Positions 5,975 to 7,634 of a stretch of 7,634 bases of DNA are shown here, in pieces. Made by a program: the position numbers and the translations under genes. The notes under the pieces were generated by a model. The model did no database searches. It was given only the letters and a program-made list of their open reading frames with translations, and was not told the DNA's origin. The stretch spans positions 1-7,634 of the forward strand of contig DYHU01000188.1 of NCBI GenBank assembly GCA_020724025.1, read 5' to 3'. How positions within the stretch are numbered: position 1 is the first letter of the stretch; each line of letters begins with the position of its first letter. This stretch comes from Syntrophorhabdus sp. (GTDB taxonomy: Bacteria > Desulfobacterota > BSN033 > UBA1163).

Positions 5975-6961
5975 ACTTTCAATCTCTCTTAAAAAAGCCG
6001 CCGCATCCTCCGGAGGGGTGGGGTTGACGAAAAAACCTGTCCCCCATTCAAATCCCTCTCGCAATCCGATCCGCAAACGGGTCTCAATATGCCAGTGGTA
6101 TTCCGGACGATGAAACCGCTCCTGAACCGGTGAAGTATGAAAGGTCAAACCATAGGGAGGATTGGAGAGCAACCTGTGAAACCTGAGAAACAGGGACTGG
6201 ATCGCCACAGAGAGATCCTCCATCTCCTCCTCACGAAGTCGGTGAAAATCCGGGCGATGGGCCTTCGGGACGATCCAGGTCTCGAAAGGGTAACGAGAAG
6301 CAAAAGGGGAGAAGACTAAGAAATGGACCGTCTCCATAATGACCCTCTTCCTTGCCGATATCTCCTCCTTGAGGATATCGCAAAAGATACAGCGCTCCTT
6401 TCGCTGATAATAATCCAATATTCCCCAGATCTCTTCGTCGATTCTTCTCGGGATCACGGGCATCGCCATGATGTGGGAGTGGGGATGGCGGTTAAACAAT
6501 CCCGGATAATTCTTTAAAATGAGAAACTGCTCAAAACGACGGTCCTTCTCCAGATCGAGGAGCCTCTCCTGGTAGGCCTGAAGAATCTTCTTGATCTGAG
6601 AAGGCTCCATGAAGGCAAGGCTCTGATCATGGTCGGGACTTTCGACGACGATCTCATGGGCGCCGATGGCCTCCATCACATCGTACATCCCATCGGGTCT
6701 GCGATCGAACTCTCCCTCGATCCGGAAGAAGGGAAATTTGTTGGGGACGACACGGACGGACCATCGCCTGCCTTTCTCCCCAATTGAAAAAGTCTCCTGG
6801 GGAGTCATCCCCTCGTTACCCGGACAGAAGGGACAGGGTCCCTCGGTTTTCTGAAGCTGATAGGGCGGTTTAAAAGGAAGATAATCGGTTGGCCCTTTGG
6901 GGTGATCGGTGGTGACCACCACCCACATTCTGGTAACGGGGTCTCTTCTCAGTTCCGCCAC
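5972..6961 (-). CDS. GalT-like nucleotidyltransferase (galactose-1-phosphate uridylyltransferase family)
   Basis: A 329-aa HIT-superfamily protein of the GalT branch, which swaps a nucleotide between a sugar phosphate and a nucleotide sugar through a histidine intermediate. The start reads RRDPVTRMWVVV, then the metal site CPFCPGNE (C43, C46), ESPDHDQS (H111), and the active site RHPHSHIM (H159, nucleophile H161). A second CIFC (C191, C194) and the C-terminal YHWHIE (H289, H291) and FEWGTGFFVNPTPPE match family members. The expected Gln after the nucleophile is His163, and the usual GASL before HPH is replaced by LFNR, so UDP-galactose specificity is uncertain; an ADP- or other NDP-sugar phosphorylase is possible. 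The start is GTG, supported by AAGGAGGTT (6964-6972) that overlaps the upstream stop, nine bases away, implying coupling to the STAS-like gene. Confidence 0.82.
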   Translation of the reverse strand: MAELRRDPVTRMWVVVTTDHPKGPTDYLPFKPPYQLQKTEGPCPFCPGNEGMTPQETFSIGEKGRRWSVRVVPNKFPFFRIEGEFDRRPDGMYDVMEAIGAHEIVVESPDHDQSLAFMEPSQIKKILQAYQERLLDLEKDRRFEQFLILKNYPGLFNRHPHSHIMAMPVIPRRIDEEIWGILDYYQRKERCIFCDILKEEISARKRVIMETVHFLVFSPFASRYPFETWIVPKAHRPDFHRLREEEMEDLSVAIQSLFLRFHRLLSNPPYGLTFHTSPVQERFHRPEYHWHIETRLRIGLREGFEWGTGFFVNPTPPEDAAAFLREIES

Positions 6962-6963
6962 AG

Positions 6964-6972
6964 AACCTCCTT
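6964..6972 (-). promoter_or_regulatory. ribosome binding site fixing the GTG start of the GalT-like gene
   Basis: AAGGAGGTT is a near-complete anti-16S match four bases before the GTG at 6959-6961. No ATG in this frame lies near the conserved N-terminus, so this site decides the start. It overlaps the TAA of the upstream gene (6971-6973), so ribosomes finishing that gene sit on it. Confidence 0.8.
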
Positions 6973-7558
6973 ATGCAAGAAGGGATTGATAGACATATTG
7001 TCTCCCCCGGTGAGTTGCGTCCCTGTTCGAATCGTTTACTCCCTCCCTTCTCAACACCAGCCGCTTCTTGTAGAGGTTAAGCAACCGTGTGCCACTCGTG
7101 TTCATACCGATCTTTTCCTTCTCGGATAACTCCCTTAAGGTCAATCGCCTCGTATTCATCACCTGGTTCAAGGTCTGGACCAGATAATTGTTCAGAGAGC
7201 CGATGATCCGCCACCCCCCAGGCCCTGTGGTGAGGACCGCCAGTTTCTTTCTCTCCAGGGCCACGCCGATGTTCTCCTCCTGGGAGGGATTGAGACCCTT
7301 CAGGACGAGGAACTTTTCGCCGTACTCATCGCCCCAGAGCCGAGACACCATCTTGGCCACCACCTCATCCGCCCATGAAAAATCGATGGAGCCCATTCCC
7401 GAAAAATCGATGACGAGGCAGGGCTCATCGCCCTCCCTGAGGATCTTTTCGATCGTCTCGCGGAGGCGGGCGCCCCGGGAACGGCCGGCCATCTCCTTCT
7501 TTCCGTTTTTGAAAAGTTCGTGGGTGAGCTTCTTCAGGGAGAGGATTTTCTTGTTCAT
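6971..7558 (-). CDS. STAS-like domain (DUF4325-type) protein with C-terminal winged helix
   Basis: A 195-aa protein with two parts. Residues 45-110 resemble the STAS-like domain DUF4325: CLVIDFSGMGSIDFSWADEVVAKM, then FLVLKGLNPSQEENIGVAL. S61 in IDFSW falls where anti-sigma antagonists of the SpoIIAA type carry their phosphorylated serine. Residues 127-195 look like a winged helix: VMNTRRLTLRELSEKEKIGM, TRLLNLYKKRLVLRREG as the helix pair, and a wing ending RQYVYQSLL. This suggests a DNA-binding regulator or switch whose input is protein interaction or phosphorylation; the exact role is unknown. The ATG at 7558 has only a weak site (GAAAG). It is the first gene behind a strong promoter and is followed nine bases later by the GalT-like gene. 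Confidence 0.72.
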   Translation of the reverse strand: MNKKILSLKKLTHELFKNGKKEMAGRSRGARLRETIEKILREGDEPCLVIDFSGMGSIDFSWADEVVAKMVSRLWGDEYGEKFLVLKGLNPSQEENIGVALERKKLAVLTTGPGGWRIIGSLNNYLVQTLNQVMNTRRLTLRELSEKEKIGMNTSGTRLLNLYKKRLVLRREGVNDSNRDATHRGRQYVYQSLLA

Positions 7559-7566
7559 TCTTTCAC

Positions 7567-7584
7567 TTCAATTGATTCAGTTGA
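7567..7584. promoter_or_regulatory. tandem 9-bp near-palindromic repeats in the leader, possible operator
   Basis: TTCAATTGA (7567-7575) is followed directly by TTCAGTTGA (7576-7584), one mismatch apart; the first contains the perfect palindrome TCAATTGA. They lie between the -10 box and the start codon, around and just after the expected transcription start, where a repressor would block initiation. The winged-helix protein encoded next is a candidate binder, by inference only. Confidence 0.35.
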
Positions 7585-7588
7585 ACCG

Positions 7589-7617
7589 ATTTAAGCAAAG
7601 ATTTCCATTTTTGTCAA
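7589..7617 (-). promoter_or_regulatory. sigma70-type promoter of the STAS-like/GalT-like operon
   Basis: On the minus strand a perfect -35 TTGACA (7612-7617) and a -10 TTAAAT (7589-7594, four of six consensus bases) are separated by exactly 17 bp. The surroundings are AT-rich. The expected start point is near 7582, leaving a leader of about 24 bases before the ATG at 7558. This is the best promoter in the window. Confidence 0.75.
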
Positions 7618-7634
7618 GAACTTTTTATAGTTGG

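Overview
The window reads as a compact block of nine genes, all on the minus strand, from the chromosome of a Gram-negative bacterium of roughly balanced GC. The lipopolysaccharide-type family 9 glycosyltransferase and the membrane-anchored MepM-like peptidase imply an outer membrane and periplasm. The style of the proteins (EndoQ-type PHP endonuclease, small EF-Tu domain 2 protein, GalT-like transferase ending in an FEWGTGF...NPTPPE motif, Lys/Arg-rich proteins) is what I associate with Desulfobacterota (former Deltaproteobacteria) or a neighbouring lineage. That placement is an inference; no rRNA or marker gene is present.

In transcription order, from high to low coordinates: a strong sigma70-like promoter (7589-7617) precedes a STAS-like/winged-helix protein (6971-7558). 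Nine bases later comes a GalT-like nucleotidyltransferase with a GTG start (5972-6961). A 104-bp gap with a 7-bp tandem repeat leads to a membrane-anchored M23 peptidase (4533-5867), which overlaps a stand-alone response-regulator receiver (4144-4533) by one base. A perfect 13-bp hairpin sits directly after the receiver stop, followed by a promoter-like stretch with two 11-bp-phased direct repeats. Then comes a tight run: BON-like protein (3690-4034), TPR protein (2684-3718), GT9 glycosyltransferase (1628-2668) and EF-Tu domain-2-like protein (1348-1605). After a gap holding inverted hexamer arrays, the EndoQ-type DNA repair endonuclease (3-1253) closes the window.

Functionally the middle looks like an envelope cluster: peptidoglycan cleavage, a BON-like protein, a TPR scaffold and a glycosyltransferase that may add heptose or a similar sugar. 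GalT-like nucleotide-sugar chemistry could feed it. The EF-Tu-like and EndoQ genes look like housekeeping passengers. There is no mobile element, CRISPR array, tRNA or rRNA. The points most worth checking are a C-terminal QMKLF sliding-clamp-like motif on EndoQ, active-site substitutions in the GalT-like protein (HPHSH for HPHxQ) and in the M23 peptidase (HLD for HxH), and the regulatory architecture upstream of the BON-like and STAS-like genes.
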